Origin: CAVYTF01 sp963771435
GTDB taxonomy: Bacteria; Bacteroidota; Bacteroidia; Chitinophagales; Chitinophagaceae
Direction of reading: 5' to 3'
DNA: 64,000 nucleotides
NCBI GenBank assembly: GCA_963771435.1
Contig: CAVYTF010000008.1
Location: 1-64,000 of the forward strand
The notes beneath the pieces are model-generated. The model was not told the DNA's origin. It made no database searches and was given only the letters and a program-made list of their open reading frames with translations. Position numbers and translations under genes: made by a program. Of the stretch, positions 43,826 through 52,668 are shown piece after piece (position 1 is the first letter of the stretch; each line of letters opens with the position of its first letter).

Positions 43826-44215
43826 ATGGAACTTATGGCAGCAGATATTAAAGCAGAAGAGTTTTTTGGGCAATATGATGCGGCTGTTTGTAAGATGGCT
43901 TTGAAAGTTCGGGCGATTGTTCTTGAAGTTTTGGATGGCGTTATTGAAAAGGTTGATGTACCGGCGAGGATGGTTGGTTATTGTTATGGGCGGAAATATA
44001 TTGAAATGGTCTGCACGATCATTCCATCTAAAAAAGGGATAAAACTTGGTTTTTATAAAGGGGTTGACCTGCCTGACCCGAAGAAATTGCTGAAAGGGGA
44101 AGGGAAAATTTCACGGTATGTTGAGATAAGAACGGATGCTGATATTGATCTGCCGGGTGTTAGAGCATTGGTTGCAAGTGCTTTGGTTTCGTATAAACTA
44201 AGAATATCAAAATAG
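43826..44215 (+). CDS. DUF1801-like protein
   Basis: The 129-residue protein resembles DUF1801/YdhG-type proteins: an N-terminal helix KAEEFFGQYDAAVCKMAL, a strand with RKYIEMVCTIIPSKKGIKLGF in part (MVCTIIPSKKGIKLGFYKG) and a C-terminal helix GVRALVASALVSYK. The fold is related to iron-chaperone frataxin-like CyaY in some members, but the role here is unknown. The next gene begins 14 bp later. Confidence 0.75.
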   Translation: MELMAADIKAEEFFGQYDAAVCKMALKVRAIVLEVLDGVIEKVDVPARMVGYCYGRKYIEMVCTIIPSKKGIKLGFYKGVDLPDPKKLLKGEGKISRYVEIRTDADIDLPGVRALVASALVSYKLRISK

Positions 44216-44229
44216 ATAAGATAAACTAT

Positions 44230-44655
44230 ATGGAAAAAGGAATTGTGCATGAGTTTGTGAATGCAATTAATGAGCATAGCGTTGACAGGATGTATTCACT
44301 GATGGCGGATGACCATGTATTTATTGATGCGCATGGGAATGAGGTGGTTGGGAAAGAGAAGATGAAAGCTGGTTGGGCAGGATATTTTCAATGGTTACCG
44401 AACTATAGGATAGAGATAACGGATATTTTTGCCGATGGCGGGATGGTTGCTGCTTTTGGTTTTGCAAGCGGAACGTTTAAAGGGATAAAAACAGAGAAGA
44501 ATGAAAATTACTGGCGGTTGCCTGCGGCATGGAAAATAATTGTAAGTGACATTAAAATTAAGGTGTGGCAGGTGTATGGTGATACAAAGATCCCGTTTGA
44601 TATTATAAGTGAAACAACGCAACATATATTTGTGGGTGGTGAAGAACGGCAATAA
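44230..44655 (+). CDS. NTF2-like (SnoaL) protein
   Basis: The 141-residue protein has the NTF2-like cone pattern: VHEFVNAINEHSVDRMYSLM, HVFIDAHGNEVVGKEKMKAGW and YRIEITDIFADGGMVAAFG. Such proteins bind small ligands or act as isomerases. Polar residues inside the pocket cannot be assigned from sequence alone. It follows the DUF1801 gene by 14 bp and probably shares its transcript. Confidence 0.85.
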   Translation: MEKGIVHEFVNAINEHSVDRMYSLMADDHVFIDAHGNEVVGKEKMKAGWAGYFQWLPNYRIEITDIFADGGMVAAFGFASGTFKGIKTEKNENYWRLPAAWKIIVSDIKIKVWQVYGDTKIPFDIISETTQHIFVGGEERQ

Positions 44656-44804
44656 AAAGAAAAGAAAAAATCTAAGTAGTGTTCAAATACTATTTTGTTG
44701 TGACACTGGTAAAACGCTTACTATTGTGCGCTGAAGGAGCATTTGGTGAAGCATAAGAAGTGGGGTTGCTTTGAGTTGGTTATAAGATATGCCAAAAAAA
44801 GTTG

Positions 44805-45083
44805 ATGGTGGATAACACCATGAGCAGTGAAAAGAGGTTTTATTTCCTTTTGATTTTAACTTTAATAGCTGTGTTACAACTATCTAAAAAATGGGCATCA
44901 TATCTTGTTTCGCAACCTGAAGCTGGAATGGGATATCAATTTACTTCTGTATTTTTATTAAACAGAAGACGTTATGATCATGTTTTGATAGATTCTGGCT
45001 TTATAACCCGTATTGGAGATAGTACCGAGATTCCTTTAAAGGAAGAAGATATTTTTCAAATATTAGTTACTAATAAAAAATAA
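44805..45083 (+). CDS. Small single-TM hypothetical protein
   Basis: The 92-residue product has one membrane segment near residues 12-27 (FYFLLILTLIAVLQL) and a short soluble part. The start is uncertain: ATGs at 44805 and 44820 and a TTG at 44802 are in frame. I do not recognise the family. Confidence 0.5.
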   Translation: MVDNTMSSEKRFYFLLILTLIAVLQLSKKWASYLVSQPEAGMGYQFTSVFLLNRRRYDHVLIDSGFITRIGDSTEIPLKEEDIFQILVTNKK

Positions 45084-45179
45084 AATTGAGAGGGAATCAA
45101 GTAACGGTTAGTTAGAACACGCGGCGACAGGATTATTATTAGCAAGCGTTTCATTTGTAAATCAAGTAAGGAATAGGAA

Positions 45180-45195
45180 CAGGTCAGGAGACCTG
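45180..45195. repeat. Hairpin H1, CAGGTC-AGGA-GACCTG
   Basis: A perfect 6 bp stem with loop AGGA. Related loops with other stems are at 46731-46754 and 47600-47617, and a longer AGAGA loop at 46694-46718. Confidence 0.75.
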
Positions 45196-45220
45196 CTCCA
45201 GAGTAGAGCCGTTGTAGGCA

Positions 45221-46060
45221 ATGCGGAGGAACCCTAAAATTTTAAAAGTGAAATACTTAATCCTGACTTTCTGTTTATTTTTTCAACTTCAAACATTTGC
45301 AAAGCCAATAAGAATTGAAGTATCTGACCTTTTAGGTTCTGCAAAGTATATTGATGAAGTTGTAATAACTAAATATGACGGCAAAGGTAAAATTTATTTT
45401 CAATCACTAAAGTATAAAGACACAATTAATAATGCTTCTTGTGGACGACAAATAACAAACGGTTGGAATTTCCCTTACAAACAAGAAGAAAATAATTGGA
45501 CAGAAAATCAACCTTTCATTGGCGACACAGTTTTGGTAATTATTGACGGCTATGACAGAATAAAAGTTTACGGCAAAAGAATTAAAAGCGACTTTAGACT
45601 TTGGTCTCCATTAATGTCAGGCCGCATAGCGTATTTTAACTTTGGAAACCCAATTAAACCAATTGAACAAACAAAATTATTAAGCAACAGCGACACAAAT
45701 AAAACAATGGCTTGTTGGGACGGTTGTTTAATTCCAGTTGACAAACTTGATTCACTTATTAAGACCTGTAAGGCAAAATTTTCAAAGAAAGTAAACTCAA
45801 TTAATTTGGCACATTTCAAGGGGAATCCAGCTTACTCAATATTTTATAATGACACACTCATTTATTTTAGCAACTTAGTTTGGACCGATGAGCCACCTGG
45901 GAAACTTCATAGTTTGCTTCTTACTTATAACAATGGAAAAACTCTTGAAGTTATTCCTGTTATTGACGAACAACACCCAAGACAATTTAGTGAGAAACGA
46001 CAGTTTGATATGGAAAAGTTTAAACAAATGAAAATTCAAAAAATTGAGTGGACACATTAG
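45221..46060 (+). CDS. Secreted hypothetical protein in a cassette-like setting
   Basis: The 279-residue protein has a signal peptide (KYLILTFCLFFQLQTFA, ending near residue 27). The mature part is rich in aromatic and charged residues, with GDTVLVIIDGYDRIKVYG and a CWDGCLIPVDKLDSLIK segment. I do not recognise a family. The GTG at 45248 is an alternative start, since the ATG at 45221 lies inside a flanking repeat. The sequence gccgttgtaggcaatgc before the gene is inverted after it (gcactgcctacaacaggc at 46074-46091), as in a gene cassette. Confidence 0.65.
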   Translation: MRRNPKILKVKYLILTFCLFFQLQTFAKPIRIEVSDLLGSAKYIDEVVITKYDGKGKIYFQSLKYKDTINNASCGRQITNGWNFPYKQEENNWTENQPFIGDTVLVIIDGYDRIKVYGKRIKSDFRLWSPLMSGRIAYFNFGNPIKPIEQTKLLSNSDTNKTMACWDGCLIPVDKLDSLIKTCKAKFSKKVNSINLAHFKGNPAYSIFYNDTLIYFSNLVWTDEPPGKLHSLLLTYNNGKTLEVIPVIDEQHPRQFSEKRQFDMEKFKQMKIQKIEWTH

Positions 46061-46309
46061 TAAGACGGAAAATGCACTGCCTACAACAGGCGGTTTGGCA
46101 ATATGGCGTGGCGACGAATATATTCTCAACTTTTTGTTCGCTATTCAGCAACAGTCCGGGCTTGACTTTTACTATTGAGCTTTAGTTGTTATCTTCATCA
46201 TCAGTAATTCTATTCGGCTACGGTTACAGGCTGACGTTTTTCAAATGCCGCCACATCGGCAAGCCGTGGCCGTTGTACGTCACCCTCAACAGCATCCTAC
46301 TCAAATTCA

Positions 46310-46345
46310 AGTTCCCGCCGTTGTTGGTGTTCTTTTTCACTAACA
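46310..46345. repeat. Hairpin H2 (GTTGTTGGTG family)
   Basis: GTTGTTGGTG and CACTAACAAC pair around ttcttttt with one G-T pair. The same arm recurs with other loops at 46656-46685 (TTGTTGGTG / CACCAACAA) and 47653-47675 (TTGTTGGTG / CACCAATAA); a partial version is at 46440-46485. Confidence 0.75.
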
Positions 46346-46527
46346 ACAACTATCATCCTTCATAATGCGATAAAAAAGTCCATTTACTTTTGCCCGTATA
46401 ATAAAAAATAGCCGAGGGATATTTATATTTTTTTTGCGGTTGTTAGTGTTCTCTATGTGTTGTTGATGAAGTAGAACAACAATGGCGAATTATTACCCCT
46501 TGACTAATCACAATTAACCTTGACTTC

Positions 46528-46625
46528 AATGCAGAGACTGCTTCGTGCCTCGCAGTGACGGAGGAGGTGGCTTATAGTGACCAATGCACAGACTGCTTCG
46601 TGCCTCGCAGTGACGGAGAGAGGTG
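46528..46625. repeat. Two copies of a 'SLRGTKQS' type interspersed repeat
   Basis: The word agactgcttcgtgcctcgca, followed by gtgacggag, occurs at 46534-46562 and 46581-46617. On the minus strand it reads SLRGTKQS, a peptide seen in many bacterial genomes as a product of an interspersed repeat, not a gene. Confidence 0.85.
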
Positions 46626-46693
46626 GCTTTTATGCTGTTGTTGCTGTTTATGTGTTGTTGGTGAAGAAGAACACCAACAACGGCGAAACATTG

Positions 46694-46754
46694 TGACGTA
46701 GTCAGAGAGACTACGTCAAACAAAGAGATTTCGGTAGGTGGGGACACCTACCGA
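46694..46754. repeat. Hairpins H3 and H4
   Basis: TGACGTAGTC-AGAGA-GACTACGTCA (46694-46718) and TCGGTAGGTG-GGGA-CACCTACCGA (46731-46754) are two perfect 10 bp stems 12 bp apart. The loops are purine-only. They resemble H1 and H5 in loop but not in stem sequence. Confidence 0.85.
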
Positions 46755-46855
46755 TAGAGAATTATTAATTTCTTCCTAGTTGCCCCTGTTGATATATTGT
46801 TGCCAAAAAATTGACAACGAAGGGCAACTCCGAAGGAAAAGAAATCACAATCATC

Positions 46856-47590
46856 ATGAGAATTCCAACCATACAGGGGGTTATTGACAGGCGAGTATTA
46901 GTTAATTTTACTGTTGATCCGGAGGTAATTAAAAAAGTTATTCCGACACCTTTTCGCCCAAAGATCTATAAAGGAAAAGCTATTGCCGGTATTTGTTTGA
47001 TCAGGCTTAAACAAATCCGACCTAAGGGGTCACCGAGCTATATTGGTGTTTCATCAGAAAATGCTGCCCACAGAATAGCAGTTGAATGGACAGAGAATGA
47101 TGAAGTTAAAGAGGGTGTTTTTATTCCACGCCGGGACACTTCATCAATATTAAACAGTATTGCAGGTGGAAGAATCTTTCCAGGAAAACACTTCCATTCT
47201 AAGTTTGATGTAAGGGAGGAACAGGGTCATTACCACGTAGCATTTAAGAGTTCGGACGGAACAGCTATTTCGGTTGACGGGGAAAAGACGGAAGAACTTG
47301 ATACTAACTCAATATTTAAAACCTTACAAGAAGCTTCTGATTTTTTTGAGGGTGGAGGAGTCGGTTATTCTCCAAGCGGAAACAAATATGATGGCCTGCA
47401 ACTCAAGACGTTTAATTGGAAGGTTGAACCAATGAAGGTGACAGCGGTTTATTCAAGCTTCTTTGAAGACAAAAGTATTTTTCCGAAGGGTTCTGTTGAA
47501 TTTGACAATGCTCTTTTGATGCATCAAATAAAACATGAATGGCATTCGGTTGGGTCGCTTTGCGAACCCTGTGGGACAGAAGTCAAGTAA
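46856..47590 (+). CDS. DUF2071-like protein
   Basis: I use the ATG at 46856 (MRIPTIQGVIDRRVL); a TTG 15 codons upstream is less likely. The 244-residue protein has the DUF2071 / acetoacetate-decarboxylase-like start VIDRRVLVNFTVDPEVIKKVI and the GKAIAGICLIRLKQIRP strand. The family is thought to share the acetoacetate decarboxylase fold, but its reaction is unknown. No catalytic Lys can be assigned safely. It follows a hairpin-rich gap. Confidence 0.8.
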   Translation: MRIPTIQGVIDRRVLVNFTVDPEVIKKVIPTPFRPKIYKGKAIAGICLIRLKQIRPKGSPSYIGVSSENAAHRIAVEWTENDEVKEGVFIPRRDTSSILNSIAGGRIFPGKHFHSKFDVREEQGHYHVAFKSSDGTAISVDGEKTEELDTNSIFKTLQEASDFFEGGGVGYSPSGNKYDGLQLKTFNWKVEPMKVTAVYSSFFEDKSIFPKGSVEFDNALLMHQIKHEWHSVGSLCEPCGTEVK

Positions 47591-47599
47591 CATGAATGC

Positions 47600-47675
47600 A
47601 CGGGCCGGGAGGCCTGTGCAAGAGACGGGGTGAGGCGGCGCGACATATATTTGTTGTTGGTGAAGAACACCAATA
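47600..47675. repeat. Hairpins H5 and H6
   Basis: ACGGGCC-GGGA-GGCCTGT (47600-47617, one G-T pair) has the loop of H4 with a different stem. TTGTTGGTG-AAGAA-CACCAATAA (47653-47675) belongs to the H2 family. Both lie between two plus-strand genes. Confidence 0.75.
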
Positions 47676-47801
47676 ACAGCAAATATTTATCGGCTTTATG
47701 CATTTGCGTGATATTGATTTAAGTAAATTGCAGTGAATAACCGTAATGTCTTTTTCACTACGCCGAATACAGATTGCTAGAAGAGATGTTAGCACAACTT
47801 T

Positions 47802-49928
47802 ATGGGAACTGTACGAACATTAACGCTATTACTTTTATTCTGGTTGACTGCAAAATCAACAGTTGGACAGAGCCTTCCTGTTGTTGAGAAAGACAATCCT
47901 ATTTATCAGCTTGAATCACGACTGATGAATGGTGATAAAACTGCTTTGTTTAAAATATCAGGATACTTTGACAGTACAAATAAAGTAATTGAATTCTTAG
48001 GTTACCACGCATTTGAAACAACTGAATCTTCAATTGCAAAAAGAATTGTTTCCGAAAACTGTTTGTTTACTAATAACGAGTTTAGAATCACTGATTACAC
48101 TACAACAAAGCAATTCGATGATTTTCTTAATCAGAACAAAGACAAAATCGTTTTTTCAAAATTGGCTGCCTCATTTCTAATTACTCCACTTGACAAACGA
48201 ACGGTAAATTTTGAAATCCGGGCAGTTTCAGAAACAAAAAAACAAGAACTTCAAGATAATGCAAAAGCACTCTTAAATCGACACTGGGCAAAAGAAAATA
48301 AGATTGATTCTTTGGTTAAAAAGAAGAATCCAATTTCGCTTTTAATAATTGCTTCCGACCTTTTTAAAATCAGAGACAGGTTTAACCGCTATTATTATAA
48401 CGGAGAGGAATTCACTAACCTGCTTCAATACTTAACAGGGACAGAAATAGGGGTTGAAAATGAAAAGAAAAAGATATCCTGGCATATTGAAAAAGACTAC
48501 TACCCCGAATCCAAGCTAAACCTTCTCATTTATTTTTCCAAGTTCTATACTCATTACACCTGGGATGATAAGAAAGCAATATTTATAAATCCTAATCAAA
48601 TAATCCAACCCATCACTAAAGAGGAACTTCTTTTTCAACTACTCAATAACGAAAACGATTCTATTGCGATGGATGCTTTTATCAAACTAACGGTTTGCGA
48701 TCGATCAAGGGTGACTCAAATGGTAGATGAATACCAAAGTGCCGGTATTGAGATGAATGGGTCTATTCCGATCTTCCCCTATGCTTTTTTGAAACAACTT
48801 GCATTACTAACAGAATATTGCAAAGCCAATAATATTGACTTTGTTGGGACAAAAGAATTGCGGAGCAACATTTCATTACTTCAAACACAATTATCTTTTC
48901 CGGAAAGGAGGAAATTAGAAGATAGATTAATAAATTCACTGACGATTAATGATATTACTGCATTTGAATATTGGGCAATTATTGATGAGGAATCGTGGGG
49001 GTTAACATATTCTGCAGGAAGAATTTTAGACATCTTTTATTCAAAACATTTCAATGAAGTTCTTAATGATGAAAAACAACTACTATTATATTTAAAAAAG
49101 TCTGTTTTGTTTGATAATCTTGGTATTATTGGGATCTGCAATAATTATCTTACCAAGTTCATTAATTTACAAGAAGTAGGCACTGAGCGATTAAGTGTTT
49201 TAAAAATAAGTGACAATGAAATAAATAGTCAAATTTCCAAGGCAAAATCTATATGTAAAACAAGTTTGAAAGGCCCTAAGGATACTATGAAAATAAATGA
49301 TGGAAACAGGGATTATACTATTAATAATATCAAACAAAAAATAAGTGCAGTAAGTAAAATAAGTGATGCAGAAAAAATGGAGGATTCTTTAACGGAACTC
49401 CTATCACAAATTAGTTACAGTCAAATTGGGGAAGCCATCACAGGGATTGAAAATATAACTTTTAAAGAAGCTGCCTGGAAAAAATATTCATTTCTTGATA
49501 GAGATTTTGGATTCATCACTTATGACAACTTTGACGCTATTGCTACAAGACAGGCTTTTCTTAAAGACTACAATAGTTATAATGAATATGATTTCTATAA
49601 AAATATGCTGGTAAGAGCAGGGCTAAATTACTTTAATAATGACCAAACTTTGGACTATGACAGAATATTCGATGCTTTAAAATATAATGTTGTAGAGGCA
49701 TTTGTAGGCGGTGGTGGCGGGAAACAAGACAATGAGGTTTACGCAATTATTAAATTGTTAGAATTAACTCACAAGACCACTTTGGGTTATCCCCATAAGC
49801 TATGTAACTCAAATGGGATCTATGGTTGCAACTCACAAGACCGAGCAAATTATTGGATGAAATATCTAACTGACAATAAATTATTAAAACAACAGCATAA
49901 CGAACCAGCCTCTTTTCATTATGAATAA
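47802..49928 (+). CDS. Large secreted hypothetical protein
   Basis: The 708-residue protein has a signal peptide ending near VGQ (residue 23). It appears mostly helical, with repeated short polar helices, and ends HNEPASFHYE without a sorting domain. I do not recognise domains. A GGGGGKQDNEVYAIIKLLE segment occurs near residue 632. The region is AT-rich and the codon use is similar to neighbours. It may be a cell-envelope protein of Bacteroidota with unknown role. Confidence 0.7.
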   Translation: MGTVRTLTLLLLFWLTAKSTVGQSLPVVEKDNPIYQLESRLMNGDKTALFKISGYFDSTNKVIEFLGYHAFETTESSIAKRIVSENCLFTNNEFRITDYTTTKQFDDFLNQNKDKIVFSKLAASFLITPLDKRTVNFEIRAVSETKKQELQDNAKALLNRHWAKENKIDSLVKKKNPISLLIIASDLFKIRDRFNRYYYNGEEFTNLLQYLTGTEIGVENEKKKISWHIEKDYYPESKLNLLIYFSKFYTHYTWDDKKAIFINPNQIIQPITKEELLFQLLNNENDSIAMDAFIKLTVCDRSRVTQMVDEYQSAGIEMNGSIPIFPYAFLKQLALLTEYCKANNIDFVGTKELRSNISLLQTQLSFPERRKLEDRLINSLTINDITAFEYWAIIDEESWGLTYSAGRILDIFYSKHFNEVLNDEKQLLLYLKKSVLFDNLGIIGICNNYLTKFINLQEVGTERLSVLKISDNEINSQISKAKSICKTSLKGPKDTMKINDGNRDYTINNIKQKISAVSKISDAEKMEDSLTELLSQISYSQIGEAITGIENITFKEAAWKKYSFLDRDFGFITYDNFDAIATRQAFLKDYNSYNEYDFYKNMLVRAGLNYFNNDQTLDYDRIFDALKYNVVEAFVGGGGGKQDNEVYAIIKLLELTHKTTLGYPHKLCNSNGIYGCNSQDRANYWMKYLTDNKLLKQQHNEPASFHYE

Positions 49929-50050
49929 AACCTGCACTAGATGGTATTTGCAAAAGCAGGGTTACAGAACAAACTTAGGAGTAGATAGAAGAATTTGCAG
50001 CATGTATCTTCGTAACAAGACATATTATTAACGATTGATAAAGTGACACA

Positions 50051-51114
50051 ATGAAAAAAGTACAGTTTGCGATCGCGTTGTTGTTTGTTCTGCTGGCAAC
50101 AAACGTTTATGCTCAAACACCACGTGCTGTCTGGAGTGAAGAAAAAGCAAATGCATGGTATGCAAATTATGGTTGGCTGAGGGGCTGTGATTTTATTCCC
50201 AGCACTGCTATTAATCAATTAGAGATGTGGCAGGCTGAGACTTTTGACAGTGCAACAATTGACCGTGAGCTTGGTTATGCACAGTCGATAGGGATGAATG
50301 TGATGCGTGTGTTCCTGCACCATCTTGCATGGCAGATAGATAAAAGCGGTTTTAAAAACCGTATGAAGACTTATTTATCTATTGCTGATAAGCATGGTAT
50401 AAAAACCATCTTTGTTTTTTTTGATGATTGCTGGAATCCAACGTACCATGCGGGTACACAACCTGTTCCAAAAGTTGGTATTCATAATTCTGGATGGATA
50501 AGGAACCCGGACAATTATTGTATGACAGCCCTGCTGTTGTGAATACGCTTGAGGCTTATGTGAAAGATGTGCTTTCGACTTTCAGGCATGATAAAAGAAT
50601 TTTTTTGTGGGATCTTTATAATGAACCGGGCAATTCAGACTACGGGGATAAAAGTTTGCCCCTGCTTAAAGATATATTTGCGTGGGCAAGAGAAATTAAC
50701 CCGGATCAACCATTAACCGCAGGTGTATGGAACAGTGGTTTAAAGCAGCTTAATGCTTATCAATTATCTAACTCTGATGTGATCAGTTATCATGATTACA
50801 ATCCCTTACAAATTCACCAGCAAACGATAGATACACTGAAAAAATATGGCAGGCCTTTAATTTGTACAGAATATATGGCGAGGTTGCGCAACAGTACTTT
50901 CTTTACTATTATGCCCATGCTGAAAGCAAACAAAATTGTTGCAATAAACTGGGGACTGGTGACAGGCAAAACCAATACCATGTATGCATGGGATACACCA
51001 ATACCAAGTGGCGAAGAACCAAGGGTTTGGTTTCATGATATTTTCAGGAAAGACGGAACGCCGTATGATGCGAAAGAAACTGAATTCATTAAATCATTAA
51101 CAGGAAAAAAATAA
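50051..51114 (+). pseudogene. Frameshifted GH5-like (clan GH-A) glycoside hydrolase
   Basis: Two overlapping frames form one enzyme. The first (to 50542) has a signal peptide and GMNVMRVFLHHLAWQ, TIFVFFDDCWNPTYH; the second (from 50509 in the true frame) has WDLYNEPGN with the acid/base Glu and LICTEYMAR with the nucleophile Glu. Adding one C to the run at 50506-50508 restores GIHNSGWIRNPGQLLYDSPA and a single frame of about 355 residues. The family resembles beta-mannanase/cellulase-like GH5; the substrate is unknown. A mutarotase lipoprotein gene follows 2 bp later. The frameshift may be a sequencing error. Confidence 0.85.
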
Positions 51115-51115
51115 G

Positions 51116-52300
51116 ATGATGAATAAAGTTACCGTCAGCGTTCTTTTATTCTTTTTAATTGTTTTTGCTGCCTGTAATAATAATTCAACCATGAATAATA
51201 CTATAGCAGATACTACTAAAACTGATAACGGCATTTCAGCAACACACTTACCTTCAAGTAAAAACTTTCAAACAACAATGGATGGAAAGCAAACGGGGTT
51301 ATATATTTTAAAAAACGGCGACATGCAGGTGGCAGTTACAAATTATGGTGCAAGAGTAGTTAGTATGATCGTGCCTGATAAGAGTGGAAATGCAACTGAT
51401 GTTTGTGTTGGCTTTGGTTCAGTGCAGCCTTATGCAGAAGGTGCGGATACTTATTTTGGCGCCATCGTTGGCAGGTATGGAAACCGCATTGCAAAGGGTA
51501 AATTTAAACTGGATGGAAAAGAATATGCACTTGCCATAAATAATGGGCCCAATAGCTTGCATGGCGGCAAAAAAGGTTTTTCAAGAGTTGTCTGGGATGC
51601 ACAACAGCAAAATGATTCAACGCTTTTTTTAAATTATTTGTCCAAAGATGGCGAAGAAGGTTACCCCGGCAATTTGAATGTAAAAGTTACTTATACTGTT
51701 TTGAAGAATGAGCAATTGAAAATAGCGTATGAAGCCACTACTGATAAAGCGACCGTTTTAAATCTTACCAATCATAGTTATTTTAATTTGAACGGGCAAG
51801 GCAGCGGTAATGTTTTAAATCATAGCGTGATGATAAACGCAAATAGTTATACGCCTGTTGATGCAACATTGATCCCAACAGGGAAATCAGAACCGGTTAA
51901 GGGTAGTCCATTGGACTTTACAACTGCAACGACCATTGGTGCAAGAATAGATGATACAACAAATCAGCAATTAAAATTTGGCCATGGTTATGATCATAAT
52001 TATGTGCTGGATCAAGATAATACCGCTATTATGAAAGCTGCTGAAGTTGTTGGTGATAAAACTAACATCGTGATGGATGTTTATACAGATCAGCCGGGCC
52101 TGCAATTTTATACCGGCAATTTTATGGACGGGAGCCATACCATAAAAGGGGGAAAGAAAGACGATCACAGATCTGCTTTTTGCATGGAGACACAGCACTT
52201 TCCTGATTCGCCTAATCAACCGGGTTTTCCATCAACAGAATTGAGCCCGGGGCAGCATTACGCAACAACAACGATCTATAAATTCTCCATAAAGCAATAG
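51116..52300 (+). CDS. galM: Aldose 1-epimerase (galactose mutarotase), lipoprotein
   Basis: The 394-residue protein has a lipobox FAACN near residue 16-20 and the full mutarotase pattern: VTNYGARVVSMIVPD, FGAIVGRYGNRIAKGKF, GPNSLHGGKKGF with a catalytic His, LTNHSYFNLNG with a catalytic His, and QPGLQFYTGNF near the C-terminus. It interconverts anomers of aldohexoses at the envelope. It follows the GH gene directly and is probably co-transcribed. Confidence 0.94.
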   Translation: MMNKVTVSVLLFFLIVFAACNNNSTMNNTIADTTKTDNGISATHLPSSKNFQTTMDGKQTGLYILKNGDMQVAVTNYGARVVSMIVPDKSGNATDVCVGFGSVQPYAEGADTYFGAIVGRYGNRIAKGKFKLDGKEYALAINNGPNSLHGGKKGFSRVVWDAQQQNDSTLFLNYLSKDGEEGYPGNLNVKVTYTVLKNEQLKIAYEATTDKATVLNLTNHSYFNLNGQGSGNVLNHSVMINANSYTPVDATLIPTGKSEPVKGSPLDFTTATTIGARIDDTTNQQLKFGHGYDHNYVLDQDNTAIMKAAEVVGDKTNIVMDVYTDQPGLQFYTGNFMDGSHTIKGGKKDDHRSAFCMETQHFPDSPNQPGFPSTELSPGQHYATTTIYKFSIKQ

Positions 52301-52308
52301 CCGAGTAA

Positions 52309-52582
52309 GCAATAGGCACTGCAGCCTTCAATATGGTATTACACGTTCGTGCAATAGGGCAATGCAGCCTGCAACATGGTATTACACGTTCGTGCAATAG
52401 GGCAATGCAGCCTGCAAGGTGGTATTACACGAACGTGCAATAGGGCAATGCAGCCTGCAAGGTGGTATTACACGTTCGTGCAGTATGGCAATGCAGCCTG
52501 CAAGGTGGTATTACACGTTCGTGCAATAGGGCAATGCAGCCTGCAAGGTGGTATTACACGTTCGTGTAATAGGGCAATGCAG
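52309..52582. repeat. Tandem array of six 43-bp units with a palindrome
   Basis: Six units with a strict 43 bp period (the acacg word falls at 52341, 52384, 52427, 52470, 52513 and 52556) and a partial seventh. Each contains the palindrome-like CACGTTCGTG; in the third unit it is CACGAACGTG, its exact reverse complement. The other parts (gcaatagggcaatgcagcct) are almost constant. The array begins 9 bp after galM and ends about 85 bp before the DPP-IV gene. The plus-strand ORF across it is a by-product. Confidence 0.93.
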
Positions 52583-52668
52583 TTTTTTAGGTCATTTTAC
52601 CATCTTTTTACAAACGGTTATAGCTTTTTAGCATCATTCCCTATCTTTCCGCCTCAAAATCATTTATT

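Larger units (their letters stand above)
46061..46855. other. Hairpin-rich intergenic region
   Basis: This 795 bp gap contains the right inverted repeat of the cassette-like gene, four hairpins, two copies of a 'tgcttcgtgcctcgcagtga' repeat, and no convincing gene. The sequence 46140-46330 shows no feature that I recognise. Confidence 0.6.

Noticed and set aside
46526..46747. 73-codon minus-strand ORF with SLRGTKQS
   Set aside because: This peptide is a known product of an interspersed repeat, here present twice.
52309..52582. CRISPR array
   Set aside because: The repeated unit is continuous with no unique spacers, the period is strict, and no cas gene is near.
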